A stretch of DNA of 64,000 nt from assembly GCA_021777755.1 (NCBI GenBank), contig JAJYDE010000006.1:62001-126000 (forward strand), in the 5' to 3' direction. The position numbers were made by a program, and so were the translations under genes. Source of the DNA: Deltaproteobacteria bacterium (GTDB lineage: Bacteria; Desulfobacterota; Syntrophobacteria; Syntrophobacterales; Syntrophobacteraceae). Positions 1-9,245 of the stretch are shown here, in pieces (the stretch's first letter is position 1; each line of letters opens with the position of its first letter). Under the pieces are notes generated by a model that saw only the letters and a list, made by a program, of their open reading frames with translations, searched no databases and was not told the origin of the DNA.

Positions 1-2
1 GA

Positions 3-374
3 AGCCCGCTTATCGAAGCGGGGCTTTCCAAGGCCGAGGTGAGGCTGTTATCCAGGCAACTGGGGCTTCCGACCTGGGACAAGCCCGCCTACGCCTGTCT
101 TGCCACCCGCATTCCGTGCGGAAGCCCGATCACGGTGGAAAAGCTCAGGCGCATAGATGCCTGTGAAGAGCTTGTGCGGGCGATGTCGATCAGCAGGCAG
201 GTGCGTGTGAGGGACTACGGCGATACGGCGCGGATAGAAGTGGCCGGGGAAGACATGGAAAAAATGGTTGAAAGGGGCTCGCGGGAGCGCATTACCGCTT
301 TTTGCAAAGAGCTTGGCTTCCGGTTTGTGACCCTCGATCTGCGGGGTTACACCATGGGAAGCACCAATATATAG
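3..374 (+). CDS. larE: LarE, ATP-dependent sulfur insertase for the nickel-pincer cofactor (5' partial)
   Basis: C-terminal 123 residues of LarE; the N-terminal PP-loop ATP pyrophosphatase half lies outside the window. LarE adds sulfur to the carboxylates of the pyridinium biscarboxylate mononucleotide made by LarB. The fragment has the family block WDKPAYACLATRIPCG followed by RVRDYGDTARIEV. Three cysteines are visible (in ACLATR, IPCG and IDACEE). Some LarE proteins hold a [4Fe-4S] cluster with three cysteines and act catalytically, while others sacrifice a single Cys; the three-Cys layout favours the cluster type, as inference. The gene is 19 nt upstream of larB and larC, giving gene order E-B-C. 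Frame is open from base 3 with no start visible. Confidence 0.9.
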   Translation, partial: SPLIEAGLSKAEVRLLSRQLGLPTWDKPAYACLATRIPCGSPITVEKLRRIDACEELVRAMSISRQVRVRDYGDTARIEVAGEDMEKMVERGSRERITAFCKELGFRFVTLDLRGYTMGSTNI

Positions 375-393
375 ACAAGGATGAAACCGGAGT

Positions 394-1179
394 ATGGATC
401 ATAAGCATCTGCGGGGGCTGCTGGAGAAGGTTCGAAGCGGGGAACTGGACCCGGATTCGGCAATGGTCAAATTAAGGAAGCTTCCCTTCGAAAACCTCGG
501 GTTCGCGCGGATCGACAATCACCGATGCGTGCGCACCGGGGCCGCGGAGGTGATATTTTGCCAGGGTAAAACGATTGCCCAGATCCAGGGGATTGTGGAG
601 CGGATTTCGGAACACCATTCGAATGTTCTGGCCACAAGGGCCGGGCGCGAGGTGTACGAGGCGATTTGTCAACGTGGTGTGCTGTGCGAGTACCACGAGA
701 TGGCGAAAATCGTGGTGATTCGTCCCGAACCGTTGGAGCAAGCCGGAAACATCGCGGTTGTAAGCGCGGGGACTTCGGATATTCCGGTTGCCGAGGAAGC
801 CGCGGTTACCGCCGAGGTATTGGGAAATCGCGTCAATCGCATCTTTGATGTGGGGGTGGCCGGCATTCACCGGCTGCTGGATGTTTGCGACGACCTGTTC
901 GAAGCCAACGTGGCGGTGGTCGTGGCGGGAATGGAAGGAGCCCTTGCGAGCGTAGTGGGCGGGCTGGTTTCCTGCCCGGTCATAGGGGTTCCCACAAGCA
1001 TCGGATACGGGGCCAGTTTCGGGGGCGTGGCGGCCCTGTTGAGCATGCTCAACAGTTGCGCCTCGGGGGTATCGGTTGTCAATATAGATAACGGGTTCGG
1101 GGCGGGATACCAGGCCGCGCTGATCAACAAGGCGGCCCGGGAAAGGGTGGTTTGCGCCCCCTCGGAGGTGCAAAGATGA
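394..1179 (+). CDS. larB: LarB, nickel-pincer cofactor biosynthesis carboxylase
   Basis: 261-residue LarB, which carboxylates and hydrolyses nicotinic acid adenine dinucleotide to pyridinium-3,5-biscarboxylic acid mononucleotide in the cytoplasm. The N-terminal third is the helical LarB-specific part with the block [15 protein letters not shown]. The C-terminal half is a PurE/AIR-carboxylase-like domain, with [12 protein letters not shown] near residue 127 and the glycine-rich block [18 protein letters not shown]. Length and motif order are normal for the family. The stop codon overlaps the start of larC in an ATGA, indicating translational coupling. No larA (lactate racemase) is seen here. 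Confidence 0.95.
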   Translation: MDHKHLRGLLEKVRSGELDPDSAMVKLRKLPFENLGFARIDNHRCVRTGAAEVIFCQGKTIAQIQGIVERISEHHSNVLATRAGREVYEAICQRGVLCEYHEMAKIVVIRPEPLEQAGNIAVVSAGTSDIPVAEEAAVTAEVLGNRVNRIFDVGVAGIHRLLDVCDDLFEANVAVVVAGMEGALASVVGGLVSCPVIGVPTSIGYGASFGGVAALLSMLNSCASGVSVVNIDNGFGAGYQAALINKAARERVVCAPSEVQR

Positions 1180-2369
1180 GGATAGCCTATTTCGACTGTT
1201 TTTCCGGGGCAAGCGGAGACATGATCCTGGGGGCCCTTATGGACGCCGGGCTTGGAGTCGAACGGCTGCGGGCCGAGCTTGCCAAGCTTGGCCTTTCGCA
1301 CTTCGAGATCAAAGCGGAGAAGGTGGTCAAAAGGGGTATCGCCGGAAGCAGGGCGATCGTAACGATAGATGAGGGCCACCATCGGCACCATCACCGTCGC
1401 CTGGGGGATATAGAGGAAATCATAGGGCAAAGCGGCCTGGCCGAGGCGGTGAAGGAGACAAGCACAAGGGTTTTCAGGCGACTGGCCGAGGCCGAGGCAA
1501 GAGTGCATCGCACGCGAGTCGAGGAGATCCATTTTCACGAAGTGGGCGCCATGGATGCGATCATAGACGTGGTCGGTGCCGTGGCGGGCCTTGCGGCCAT
1601 GGAGGTGGACGCGGTTTGCTGTTCGGCCTTCAATGTGGGCGGGGGAACCGTCGAGTGCGCCCACGGGATTTTGCCTGTGCCGGCTCCGGCCACGGCCGAA
1701 CTGATCAAAGGGCGGCCCTTTTATGCAACTTCGGCTTCGGGCGAGCTTTTAACGCCGACCGGGGCGGCCATTTTGACAACGCTTTGCTCTCGCTTCGGCC
1801 CCGCTCCGCCGATGACCCTGGAAACTATCGGCTACGGGGCCGGAAGCCGCGAAACCGAAATCCCCAACCTGCTGCGGGTGATGACGGGACAGGGGGAAGA
1901 GGAACAGCACGGCTATGAAACCGAACGGATCGCGGTTGTCGAGACGAATATCGACGACATGAATCCCCAGTTATATGACTATCTTATCGGTAAAATGCTC
2001 GAAATGGGGGCGCTGGATGTCTTCCTGGGCGCCGTTCAGATGAAGAAAAACCGCCCCGCCACACTTCTTACGGTGACCTGCGAACCTTCCCATGTACGGC
2101 GACTTGCGGATTTTTTGCTGCGGGAGACCACCAGTATCGGTCTAAGGTGGAGGCTCGAAGAGCGCATCAAGGCGCGAAGGCGAACCGAAGAGGTCCGTAC
2201 TCCTTACGGGACGGTACGGGTCAAGGTGGCGGAGGTGAACGGGCAGATCGTAAACCTCTCCTTGGAATATGAGGACTGTAAAAGGATCGCCCTGGAAAAG
2301 GGAGTGCCCTTGAAAGAAGTCATGGACGGGGCCAGGAGCGTTGCTCTTGTTCAAGTGAAAGCCGGTTGA
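1176..2369 (+). CDS. larC: LarC, nickel insertion protein (single uninterrupted frame)
   Basis: 397-residue LarC, the CTP-dependent nickel insertase that finishes the nickel-pincer nucleotide. The start at the ATGA overlap with larB was chosen because it gives the conserved opening [17 protein letters not shown] His-rich stretch (about residues 66-76, HHRHHHRR) is a likely nickel-binding loop. The C-terminal part has the block [14 protein letters not shown] and a [10 protein letters not shown] segment typical of the LarC2 half. In Lactobacillus the two halves are joined by programmed frameshifting; here both are encoded in one continuous frame, so no recoding is needed. Confidence 0.94.
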   Translation: MRIAYFDCFSGASGDMILGALMDAGLGVERLRAELAKLGLSHFEIKAEKVVKRGIAGSRAIVTIDEGHHRHHHRRLGDIEEIIGQSGLAEAVKETSTRVFRRLAEAEARVHRTRVEEIHFHEVGAMDAIIDVVGAVAGLAAMEVDAVCCSAFNVGGGTVECAHGILPVPAPATAELIKGRPFYATSASGELLTPTGAAILTTLCSRFGPAPPMTLETIGYGAGSRETEIPNLLRVMTGQGEEEQHGYETERIAVVETNIDDMNPQLYDYLIGKMLEMGALDVFLGAVQMKKNRPATLLTVTCEPSHVRRLADFLLRETTSIGLRWRLEERIKARRRTEEVRTPYGTVRVKVAEVNGQIVNLSLEYEDCKRIALEKGVPLKEVMDGARSVALVQVKAG

Positions 2370-2409
2370 CAAAGCCGCGCTCAAACCGTTTTCGATTCAG
2401 GTGGCGACC

Positions 2410-3015
2410 TTAATCGATTTTGAAAAGCTTGGCCAGGAGGGCAAGCCCCGCCAAACCCGTGAGGAGAAGAATCATTGAGCGTGGTTCGGGGACTGTCGAG
2501 GACGAGGGATTAAGGGAGACATCGGATATGTAATTGTATCCCGCGTTATTAAAACCCTCAATCGTTAGACGATCCAGGCCGGTTCCCGTAACGGAAAAAG
2601 AGAGCTGCGTCCAGGGCTGGTTTGAAAGCGAGGAAGTTATGTTTTCCAATTCCTTGCCGTCCCACCAGACCTGAAAGGATTCCTTGCCGGTGCGGTTGAA
2701 GCCGGTCGAGGCAAAATCCAGGGAAAGCGTGTAATTCCCGCCCGCAGTTGTAGCCAGGTTTTGTTCAACCCCCGCGCTTCCCCAGTGACTGTAATTGCCC
2801 AATACAAGCTCATTGCCCGTGGGGGCTGTTCCGCCAAGAGCCGATATGCCGCTCTGTACATAATCATAATAGGTCCAGTTGCCAACGGTCGTCCAACCGG
2901 TGAGGTCCCCGGAGCCGAAATCTCCGTTGGTGATCAGGTTGGCCTGAGCCGTACCGAGAAAGCCCGCCAGGGCGATTGCGGCGACCATGAGCAATACTTT
3001 CGAAATCCGGGCCAT
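2410..3015 (-). CDS. PEP-CTERM sorted secreted protein
   Basis: About 201 residues. The N-terminus (MARISKVLLMVAAIALAG) is a signal peptide. The middle has a beta-sandwich feel, with ITNGDFGSGDLTGWTTVG and repeated W/G/N-rich strands, resembling carbohydrate-binding or choice-of-anchor domains. The C-terminus carries VPEPRS, a hydrophobic helix and a short basic tail, which is the PEP-CTERM sorting signal recognised by exosortase and found in exopolysaccharide-producing Gram-negatives. The start is placed at 3015 because an AAAGGA lies 6 nt upstream; an ATG two codons earlier (3021) abuts that site. No exosortase or EPS cluster is in the window, so the sorting enzyme must lie elsewhere. Confidence 0.85.
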   Translation of the reverse strand: MARISKVLLMVAAIALAGFLGTAQANLITNGDFGSGDLTGWTTVGNWTYYDYVQSGISALGGTAPTGNELVLGNYSHWGSAGVEQNLATTAGGNYTLSLDFASTGFNRTGKESFQVWWDGKELENITSSLSNQPWTQLSFSVTGTGLDRLTIEGFNNAGYNYISDVSLNPSSSTVPEPRSMILLLTGLAGLALLAKLFKID

Positions 3016-3423
3016 CTTCATTCCTTTATCTCGGTGGGCACATGGGAGAATCCGCATCGTGCGCCATGGTATCGGAGCAATATTCATGCTCGAAGAGGCA
3101 TAACGCCCCTCGGTATGGGCAGGGGTATGCCCGGCGCCAGATTGCGGGCGCGGAAGGGAAAATCGATAAAGACAAAAAAGGGCTGGATAACGATTAGGGA
3201 ATACAAAATTGTATGTGAATTTCAAAAGCGTGGGTCGGGTGGGAATTCGTGCTTTCCCGACGGTATGGAATGCTTTTCTTAAAAGACGCGCAAGCCATTG
3301 ATTTTTTGCCACCATCAAAGCGGGATAGGCCTCCGTCGAAGATTCAATTCTTTGATTGCCAGGGCGATAAGAAAGCATCCGAGAGAGGCCGGGGGTGGGA
3401 TTGCCCCGGCCTGGTCTTTCGCG
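3016..3423. other. Intergenic region, PEP-CTERM gene leader and hydrolase terminator
   Basis: 408 bases without a convincing gene. The left part is upstream of the PEP-CTERM gene and should carry its promoter; no -24/-12 or clear -35/-10 pair stands out. A GC-rich hairpin at 3386-3412 lies just after the serine hydrolase stop codon. Reading frames crossing this stretch lack ribosome binding sites and recognisable protein features. Confidence 0.5.
3386..3412 (-). terminator. Hairpin after the serine hydrolase gene
   Basis: Perfect 9-bp arms AGGCCGGGG and CCCCGGCCT around a 9-nt loop, 11 nt beyond the hydrolase stop codon. There is no strong U tract, so it may be a weak terminator or RNA-stabilising hairpin. 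Confidence 0.5.
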
Positions 3424-5436
3424 CTATTGGGCATTTATCTTAAACTGGTCGCCCGCCTTTCCGGCACAAAAAACATAGCTGCCCGCGGGAGCGTACATTT
3501 CGCCCGAATCGAGGACGCTGTCGTATAGTCCCTCCTGCGGTGTCAGGACGACAATCCTGCCACCTTCGGGCCTACCGAAACTGAGCAGTGTGTCCGTTTG
3601 AACTTTCAGCCATTCGTTGTAATCCTTTTTCCCTATCCTGACTTTGTTTACGCCGCTGTTTATTTTTCTGATGTCGTCGGCGTTTGAAAACAGGCAATAG
3701 CCCCACTTCGCCTGGAGTTTGCCGCCTTTCTTGAAAAGGGTAAGCTCGTCCTGATCTCTTATCGCGGTTGCAGCCATTCCCGCGAAATCGGGACTTTCTA
3801 TCCTGTCGATAGTTCCCGAAAAGCCGACATAGCCGGGTAATTCCGGATAGATGTTGGAAACAACCAATAATGGATTTCCCTGTTTGAAGTGCAGCTCGAT
3901 GCCAGGCAGAGCATTTCTCAACAGCCACACTTTTCCGTTTATATCGTGTTTTAGACTAACAGGTTTTGGGGATGTATCGAGTTTTTGAAAAAATATCGCA
4001 TCCAGGCCGAAGGGATCCACATTATGCAAGATGATATAGCGTTTTTCACCGATTGTCGTAAAGTAGCATGTGAAATCGGCATAATGGAAGTAGCCGCGGT
4101 TATAGATGAAGGCCAAAGGCTTGGAGTTGTGTTGCGCCGTTTTCTCGTCGATTGGACAAGCCGTAAACCCATTTTTGGTGAATTTGACCCTCACCGGAGA
4201 AGTTCCAATATAATATCCCGCATATTTTAGTAAATCTTCGGGAACAGGCTGCGGAGCAAGAGGTTTTTTAATTGTGTGGACCTTTTGCGGGACCATATGT
4301 TTGTCTTTCATCAGCGCATCGAGGATCTTGAATGCGCCCTTCATGCTGACATCTGTATGCCCGGATATGCTCAAAGCTATCGATATTCTTTTTTCGGGAA
4401 CGACCAGCAAAAAGCTGCTGAAGCAACCTGTGCCGCCGCTTTTTCCCAGTACCTGCATTCCCATTGCCTGGTACTTGCCGACCTTTGCGATATCCCAGCC
4501 AAATGCGTTGAGCAGCCCAGGGTTTTGCAAGTAACGGGAAAATCGATCCGGCTGCACCTTGAGAATTTCCTTCAAGGAAGCTTTCGAAAGTATTCTCTTA
4601 CCGTTTGAGCAGAAGCTGTCTCCAAAGCGGCACATATCGTCGGCTGTTGAAGACAACCCGCCAGCGCCGTAGAGTTGAATGATTTCGGTCGGATACTTCT
4701 GGCCGGTTTTGGAAGCGTAGTATTCCGCGACATTCTTTGCGCCGATTTCTCCGATGCTCGCCGCCGTGCGATCCAGTCGAAGCGGGGTGAAGATCTGTTT
4801 TTTCAGAAAATCGAGATATTTCTCTCCCGATATCCGTTCGACAAGGATTTCGGCTAGAGTGAAACCGTCATTGCAATAGACCGATATGTCCCCGGGCGCA
4901 TACTTCAGATGCTCGTCCTTAAGGGTGTCGAACAGGGTGTCGTGCAGGTAGGTTCCCGGCGTGGGACCGCCAACATAGAAAGTGCCGCCTGGAAGGCCCG
5001 AAGAGTGATTGAAGAGCATCCTTACGGTGATGTCCTTGTAGCGCGGATCCTTCATCTTGAATTCAGGGATAAAGCTTGCGACCCTGTCGTCGAGCCTCAA
5101 CTTTCCTTCATCCACCAGTTGCAGGACAGCCACGGCGGCAAACATCTTGCTCACCGACCCGAAGTTGAAGCGAGTGTTCCTGTCCACCGGCCTGTTTTCT
5201 TCCCGGTTGGCGACCCCGATGCCTTCCGAATAGACAATTTTGCCCTGGTCCATGACCGCGACGGTGGCCCCGCTTCCCTGAGTCGACGTGATCGCCTTCC
5301 AGAGCGTTTCGCGCGCAACCGATATGGTGTTTTTATAGCTTGCGGCGCCGTTTTCGTTCACAGCCGGGACTTTGTCGGCCACAAGAAGAATCCCTGCACA
5401 AAGGATAAGCAATACGGAGACAAATTTTCCTGACAT
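3424..5436 (-). CDS. Secreted serine hydrolase, beta-lactamase class C/penicillin-binding-protein-like
   Basis: 670 residues with an N-terminal signal peptide (MSGKFVSVLLILCAGILLVA). The N-terminal 370 residues are a class C beta-lactamase-type serine hydrolase. Catalytic SxxK is S94-V-S-K97 and the second-motif Tyr is Y187 in VYCNDG; the block FNHSSGLPGG is typical of the family. A C-terminal extension of about 270 residues, mostly beta, has no motif I recognise. Likely a periplasmic esterase, D-aminopeptidase or carboxypeptidase; substrate is unknown. The start at 5436 rather than 5445 follows from an AGGAGGA that would otherwise touch the ATG. No operon partner: flanks are long intergenic stretches. 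Confidence 0.85.
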   Translation of the reverse strand: MSGKFVSVLLILCAGILLVADKVPAVNENGAASYKNTISVARETLWKAITSTQGSGATVAVMDQGKIVYSEGIGVANREENRPVDRNTRFNFGSVSKMFAAVAVLQLVDEGKLRLDDRVASFIPEFKMKDPRYKDITVRMLFNHSSGLPGGTFYVGGPTPGTYLHDTLFDTLKDEHLKYAPGDISVYCNDGFTLAEILVERISGEKYLDFLKKQIFTPLRLDRTAASIGEIGAKNVAEYYASKTGQKYPTEIIQLYGAGGLSSTADDMCRFGDSFCSNGKRILSKASLKEILKVQPDRFSRYLQNPGLLNAFGWDIAKVGKYQAMGMQVLGKSGGTGCFSSFLLVVPEKRISIALSISGHTDVSMKGAFKILDALMKDKHMVPQKVHTIKKPLAPQPVPEDLLKYAGYYIGTSPVRVKFTKNGFTACPIDEKTAQHNSKPLAFIYNRGYFHYADFTCYFTTIGEKRYIILHNVDPFGLDAIFFQKLDTSPKPVSLKHDINGKVWLLRNALPGIELHFKQGNPLLVVSNIYPELPGYVGFSGTIDRIESPDFAGMAATAIRDQDELTLFKKGGKLQAKWGYCLFSNADDIRKINSGVNKVRIGKKDYNEWLKVQTDTLLSFGRPEGGRIVVLTPQEGLYDSVLDSGEMYAPAGSYVFCAGKAGDQFKINAQ

Positions 5437-6072
5437 ATCGCGCATTCCTCCTTCGATTGATTTGGGTTGATGAGTGGGGACAAAGCTCTCAAGCGTTAAA
5501 ACAAGGAAGGGCAGGAGTTAAATGGACGCCATTACTGTGCTTGAGAGCGCCGTCACCCCGTTTCTGAATTCGGTCTGCTCCACCCACATTCCAGGTGACC
5601 ACCATCGACTATTCATTTCATAATATGTCGCATTATGCTCGGCATCCGCGATGCTGTCCAGCACCGTATAAAAACATCCGGGAACTCTTCTCCGTGGCTT
5701 CGGTATAGATCGCAGGCCGGTCAACTGGATATTCGGCAGATAAGAGGAGAATCTTTAATTGTGATTGCGTGCCATAATTGGCGAGGCTTATAAAAGCTTG
5801 GTATCGAGACTCCGTTTGGCCTATTTCTTCAGAAGACGATGCCAATGAATTGGTCAAGCGCGGACTAGACCCATGCCCTTATCAAAAAGTCGGAGGACCG
5901 CACATTAAGCATCTGAATGGCACGCCGCGGGAAATGCGCATGACGGGCGAGGAGGGCATATCGAGGGTCCTTTAGGTAACGGTCGACGATAGGCGCGTTG
6001 TTGTGGTCGTGAAGGAGGCGCACAAAACTCCGCGCTTTCAGGCTCTCCGGAAGGAATTGTCCGGCCTCGGAA
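5437..6072. other. 636-bp region without a supported gene
   Basis: Between the serine hydrolase start and the kdsB stop. Only short overlapping frames occur on both strands (such as 5633-5857 and 5865-6146 on the minus strand), without good ribosome binding sites or recognised domains. It could be a decayed gene but I cannot identify one. The right part must hold the hydrolase promoter; no clear motif seen. Confidence 0.4.
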
Positions 6073-6810
6073 TCAGGTGCCATAAGAGGAAAAAAGAAGC
6101 TCAACGCGCCGCAGGTCGGATTCGGTATCCACTCCGACGGTGTCATGGGGGGTTTCGACCACGTGAATCGCGGTGCCGTGTTGGAGGAAGCGTAGTTGTT
6201 CGAGTTTTTCGGCCGATTCCAGGGTGGACTCGGGAAGGGAGTGAAAAAGCTCGAGAGCGGCCTTTTTGTAGGCGTAAATCCCGATATGTTTGAAGCGTTT
6301 CACACCTGAGCCGTCGCGGTCGAAAGGAACGGCATGGCGGGAAAAATAGAGTGCGCGGCCGGAGTCGTCAGTTACCACCTTCACATTATTGGGGTTTTGA
6401 GCGGCGGCTTCTTCGATTGCGACTTTGAGAGTGGAGACCTGTACGGAGGGGTCGGCAAGAAAGGGGGAGACTATGGCCTCGATGTGTTCGGGGCGAAGGG
6501 TTGGTTCATCTCCCTGGATATTGATATAGATATCGGCTTCGACCCGCTCCATTACTTCCATCAGCCGGTCGGTCCCGGAAGGGTGGGGGCCGGTGAGAAG
6601 GGCCGGAATGGATTGGTCCCGGCAATAGGCCAAGACTTTCTCGCTGTCGGTTGCAACCAGCAGTTGCGAGAGAAGCCCGGATTTCAGGGCATTGTGATAG
6701 ACCCAGTAAATCATGGGTTTTCCGGCAATAAGACGCAGGACCTTGCCCGGAAGGCGGGTGGAATCGTAGCGTGCGGGAATGACCCCGAGTATTTTCAATG
6801 TCTTGGCCAT
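6073..6810 (-). CDS. kdsB: 3-deoxy-manno-octulosonate cytidylyltransferase (CMP-KDO synthetase)
   Basis: 245 residues, the normal length. KdsB activates Kdo with CTP to CMP-Kdo for lipid A inner-core assembly in the cytoplasm, so the organism makes LPS. Family signatures are visible in order: the N-terminal nucleotide-binding loop IPARYDSTRLPGK, ATDSEKV, TGPHPSGTDR, NIQGDEP (metal-binding Asp), and the C-terminal HIGIYAYKKAAL and ETPHDTVGVDTESDL. It is 47 nt downstream of pbpC on the same strand, and could share its transcript. Confidence 0.96.
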   Translation of the reverse strand: MAKTLKILGVIPARYDSTRLPGKVLRLIAGKPMIYWVYHNALKSGLLSQLLVATDSEKVLAYCRDQSIPALLTGPHPSGTDRLMEVMERVEADIYINIQGDEPTLRPEHIEAIVSPFLADPSVQVSTLKVAIEEAAAQNPNNVKVVTDDSGRALYFSRHAVPFDRDGSGVKRFKHIGIYAYKKAALELFHSLPESTLESAEKLEQLRFLQHGTAIHVVETPHDTVGVDTESDLRRVELLFSSYGT

Positions 6811-6857
6811 GTCCTCTCCTGTCTTGCCGGGTCAAAATGTGCGGAAGAAAATCGTTG

Positions 6858-9188
6858 TCATTGGACCAGGGCCACTTTCAGCTCGATCGAATCCGAGCGG
6901 CCGTGGTCGTCCACGGCGCGCAGGATATAGTCACCGGGTCTGGCGGTCCAGAGGAAAGCATCCCCGCCGGGTGATTTTCCAACATAGCTTTCATCGAGGA
7001 GCCAGTAGACTTCGCGCACGTCGGCGTCCGCGGCCGCACGAAAAGCGATGGTTCGATTTTTCGGGTTTAAAAAGCTCACGGCATAGGTGAGATGTTTTAC
7101 GGGCGAGATGATTTTCGGGGGATTACCGGTTGCGGCGGTGACATCGGCCGGGCATCCGGGGTCTTCGGCCGGGGGCGTGCGGCGGGGAATGCCCGCGAGC
7201 CGAAAGAGCTTTAGCATGTCGGAAGGCCAGAACTCGAAGACTTGGGTGCTGAGGGGCGTGCGGTAAGGGGGGCAGGCGACAAGGCCGGTTTTTTCGTCAA
7301 TTACCAGCCTGCGGTGGATATCACAGACCTTGATGGAGGATTTGCCGGGAATGAACCAGCTCCATTTTTTGAGCGGGCAATCGGGACCGGGCAGTTCGCC
7401 GGAAACCGCACAGACCTGCACGCGCCGGAGGTTTTCGGGTATGGGTTGGCCGTTGGTTCGAAGGTCCCATCCTTCTGCCTGCAAGGCATCGACGATCTGG
7501 AAAAAAAGGGGTGCCGCAGCCTTGAGACCCAGAAAGGCGGGGTTTCCTTCTCCGCTGAAATTTCCGATCCAGACGGCCAGAACATAGTGGCCGAAAACGC
7601 CGACCGTCCAGGCGTCTCGAAATCCGCCGGAAGTTCCGGTCTTCCAGCTTACGGGGATCGAATCGGCGGATGCGCCGTTAACCTGGTCGGGGCGGGGATT
7701 GTCCTTGAGCATGTCCAGGGTGATGAAGGCCGATTCGGGGCTTAAAACCCTCACCCCGCCGGTTTCGGGGTCTTTGCTCGTATAGCGGATCGGTTCAAGC
7801 CGGCCGCGATTGGCGAGCATCGCGTAGAGCTTTACCAATTCTTCCATGGTGATTTCGCCTCCGCCGAGCACGAGAGTGAGACCGTAGCGCTTTTCGGAAT
7901 GCAGGCCGCCAACACCGCAGATTTTGAGGAAGTCAAAAAGGTTCGGCGTATTCAACCTGGAGGCGATCCACAGGGCCGGAATATTTCTGCTCCTTATCAG
8001 GGCCTCTTTTGCGCTGACCGGACCTTCGAATCGTCCGTCGAAGTTCTCGGGCCTGTAGGCCCCGAAGGCGAGCGGCTCGTCTTTTAGCATCGTCATGGGG
8101 TAAATGAGCCCCTGGTCGATCCCGAGCGCGTAGACAAAGGGCTTCAGGGTCGAACCCGGCGAACGCTCCGACCGGGTGCCGTTTACCTGCCCGTGGAGGC
8201 CCCGGTCGAAGTAATCGGCCGAGCCGACCAAGGCTTTTACTCCACACGTTCGGTAGTCAACGATCATGGCGGCGCAATTGCGAATACCGAGGCGGCCGGC
8301 GCGCGCCACATATTCTCGAATATTTCGCTCCAGGACCATTTGCATGGCGAGGTCGAGCGTTCCGGTCATTTCGGTTTCCCCCCCGGTGCGGTGTTTGGCC
8401 AGAACCGTGTCCACATAATGGGGGGCAAGGAAGGGCAGGGAGCCTACGTCCCGGATGACCAGGGGCAGATTCATCAGCGGGGCGTCGATTAGGGCTTCCG
8501 GATGTTTGACGAGCCACATGCGAAAAAGTGATTCGCGGGCGGCCATGAGGGGACGACCGGCAAGGCGCGAGGGGGTACGGCGATAGGGGCTTTGGGGGAT
8601 GACCGCGAGGCACAGGGCTTGGGGAAGCGTGAGCTTGTCGGCGGTTTTGCCAAAGTAGATGAGGCTCGCGGCTCCCACGCCCTCGATGTTTCGGCTGAAG
8701 GGAAGCAGGTTGAGATAAGCTTCGAGGATTTCATGCTTGGAATGAAATAACTCCAGTTCCAGGGCGCGAAGGATCTGACGGGTCTTGCCCGCGGGAGTGC
8801 GCGAATTGATATGGTAGAGAAGGCGGGCGAGTTGCATGGTAATGGTCGATCCGCCAATGCGCCGTCCGCCGGCGACATAAGTTTGCCAGGCGGCGCGGAC
8901 GATGGCGAGCGGATTGACTCCGAAATGGCTGTAGAAATGGCGGTCCTCATGGAGCAGTATCGCCCGGACCAGCAGTGGGGAGATGTGTTCGAGCGGCACC
9001 CACAAACGGTATTTTTGATCGGTCGAAAGGGTCAGCCGAAGGAGATTGTGTCGGGCATCGCAGACCGCCGTCGATGAGGAGAATCGCCGGTAAAGGGGCG
9101 CGCCGGGAAAGATGCGCGCCAGGGCCGGCAGCGCAAACCAGGATGCGAGCAGGATGGCGGCGAAGCTATACCGTTTTTTTTTAAACAT
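6858..9188 (-). CDS. pbpC: Penicillin-binding protein 1C (bifunctional transglycosylase/transpeptidase)
   Basis: 776 residues. The N-terminal anchor (residues 8-25) is followed by a GT51 transglycosylase domain with catalytic Glu in LLHEDRHFYSHFG and the block GGSTITMQLARLL. The transpeptidase domain has SxxK in SPGSTLKPF (nucleophile about S346), SRN (IRSRNIPAL) and KTGTSGGFRD. The last 90 or so residues form the BiPBP_C domain typical of PBP1C. It polymerises and crosslinks peptidoglycan in the periplasm. In many proteobacteria pbpC is paired with an alpha-2-macroglobulin gene; here the pair is kept but a cytochrome-like gene sits between. All three read in the same direction. Confidence 0.95.
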   Translation of the reverse strand: MFKKKRYSFAAILLASWFALPALARIFPGAPLYRRFSSSTAVCDARHNLLRLTLSTDQKYRLWVPLEHISPLLVRAILLHEDRHFYSHFGVNPLAIVRAAWQTYVAGGRRIGGSTITMQLARLLYHINSRTPAGKTRQILRALELELFHSKHEILEAYLNLLPFSRNIEGVGAASLIYFGKTADKLTLPQALCLAVIPQSPYRRTPSRLAGRPLMAARESLFRMWLVKHPEALIDAPLMNLPLVIRDVGSLPFLAPHYVDTVLAKHRTGGETEMTGTLDLAMQMVLERNIREYVARAGRLGIRNCAAMIVDYRTCGVKALVGSADYFDRGLHGQVNGTRSERSPGSTLKPFVYALGIDQGLIYPMTMLKDEPLAFGAYRPENFDGRFEGPVSAKEALIRSRNIPALWIASRLNTPNLFDFLKICGVGGLHSEKRYGLTLVLGGGEITMEELVKLYAMLANRGRLEPIRYTSKDPETGGVRVLSPESAFITLDMLKDNPRPDQVNGASADSIPVSWKTGTSGGFRDAWTVGVFGHYVLAVWIGNFSGEGNPAFLGLKAAAPLFFQIVDALQAEGWDLRTNGQPIPENLRRVQVCAVSGELPGPDCPLKKWSWFIPGKSSIKVCDIHRRLVIDEKTGLVACPPYRTPLSTQVFEFWPSDMLKLFRLAGIPRRTPPAEDPGCPADVTAATGNPPKIISPVKHLTYAVSFLNPKNRTIAFRAAADADVREVYWLLDESYVGKSPGGDAFLWTARPGDYILRAVDDHGRSDSIELKVALVQ

Positions 9189-9245
9189 TAAAGCGGATCC
9201 CCGGCGCAGCCCCCCCCGAGGAGCTTTGCACGGACAATTCCCCCG

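Noticed and set aside
472-1212. Long open frame antisense to larB
   Set aside because: A mirror frame caused by high GC; no ribosome site or domain, while larB is unmistakable.
5518-6146. Overlapping short frames that could be a frameshifted gene
   Set aside because: No recognisable domain in any of them and no consistent order; kept as an unexplained intergenic region.
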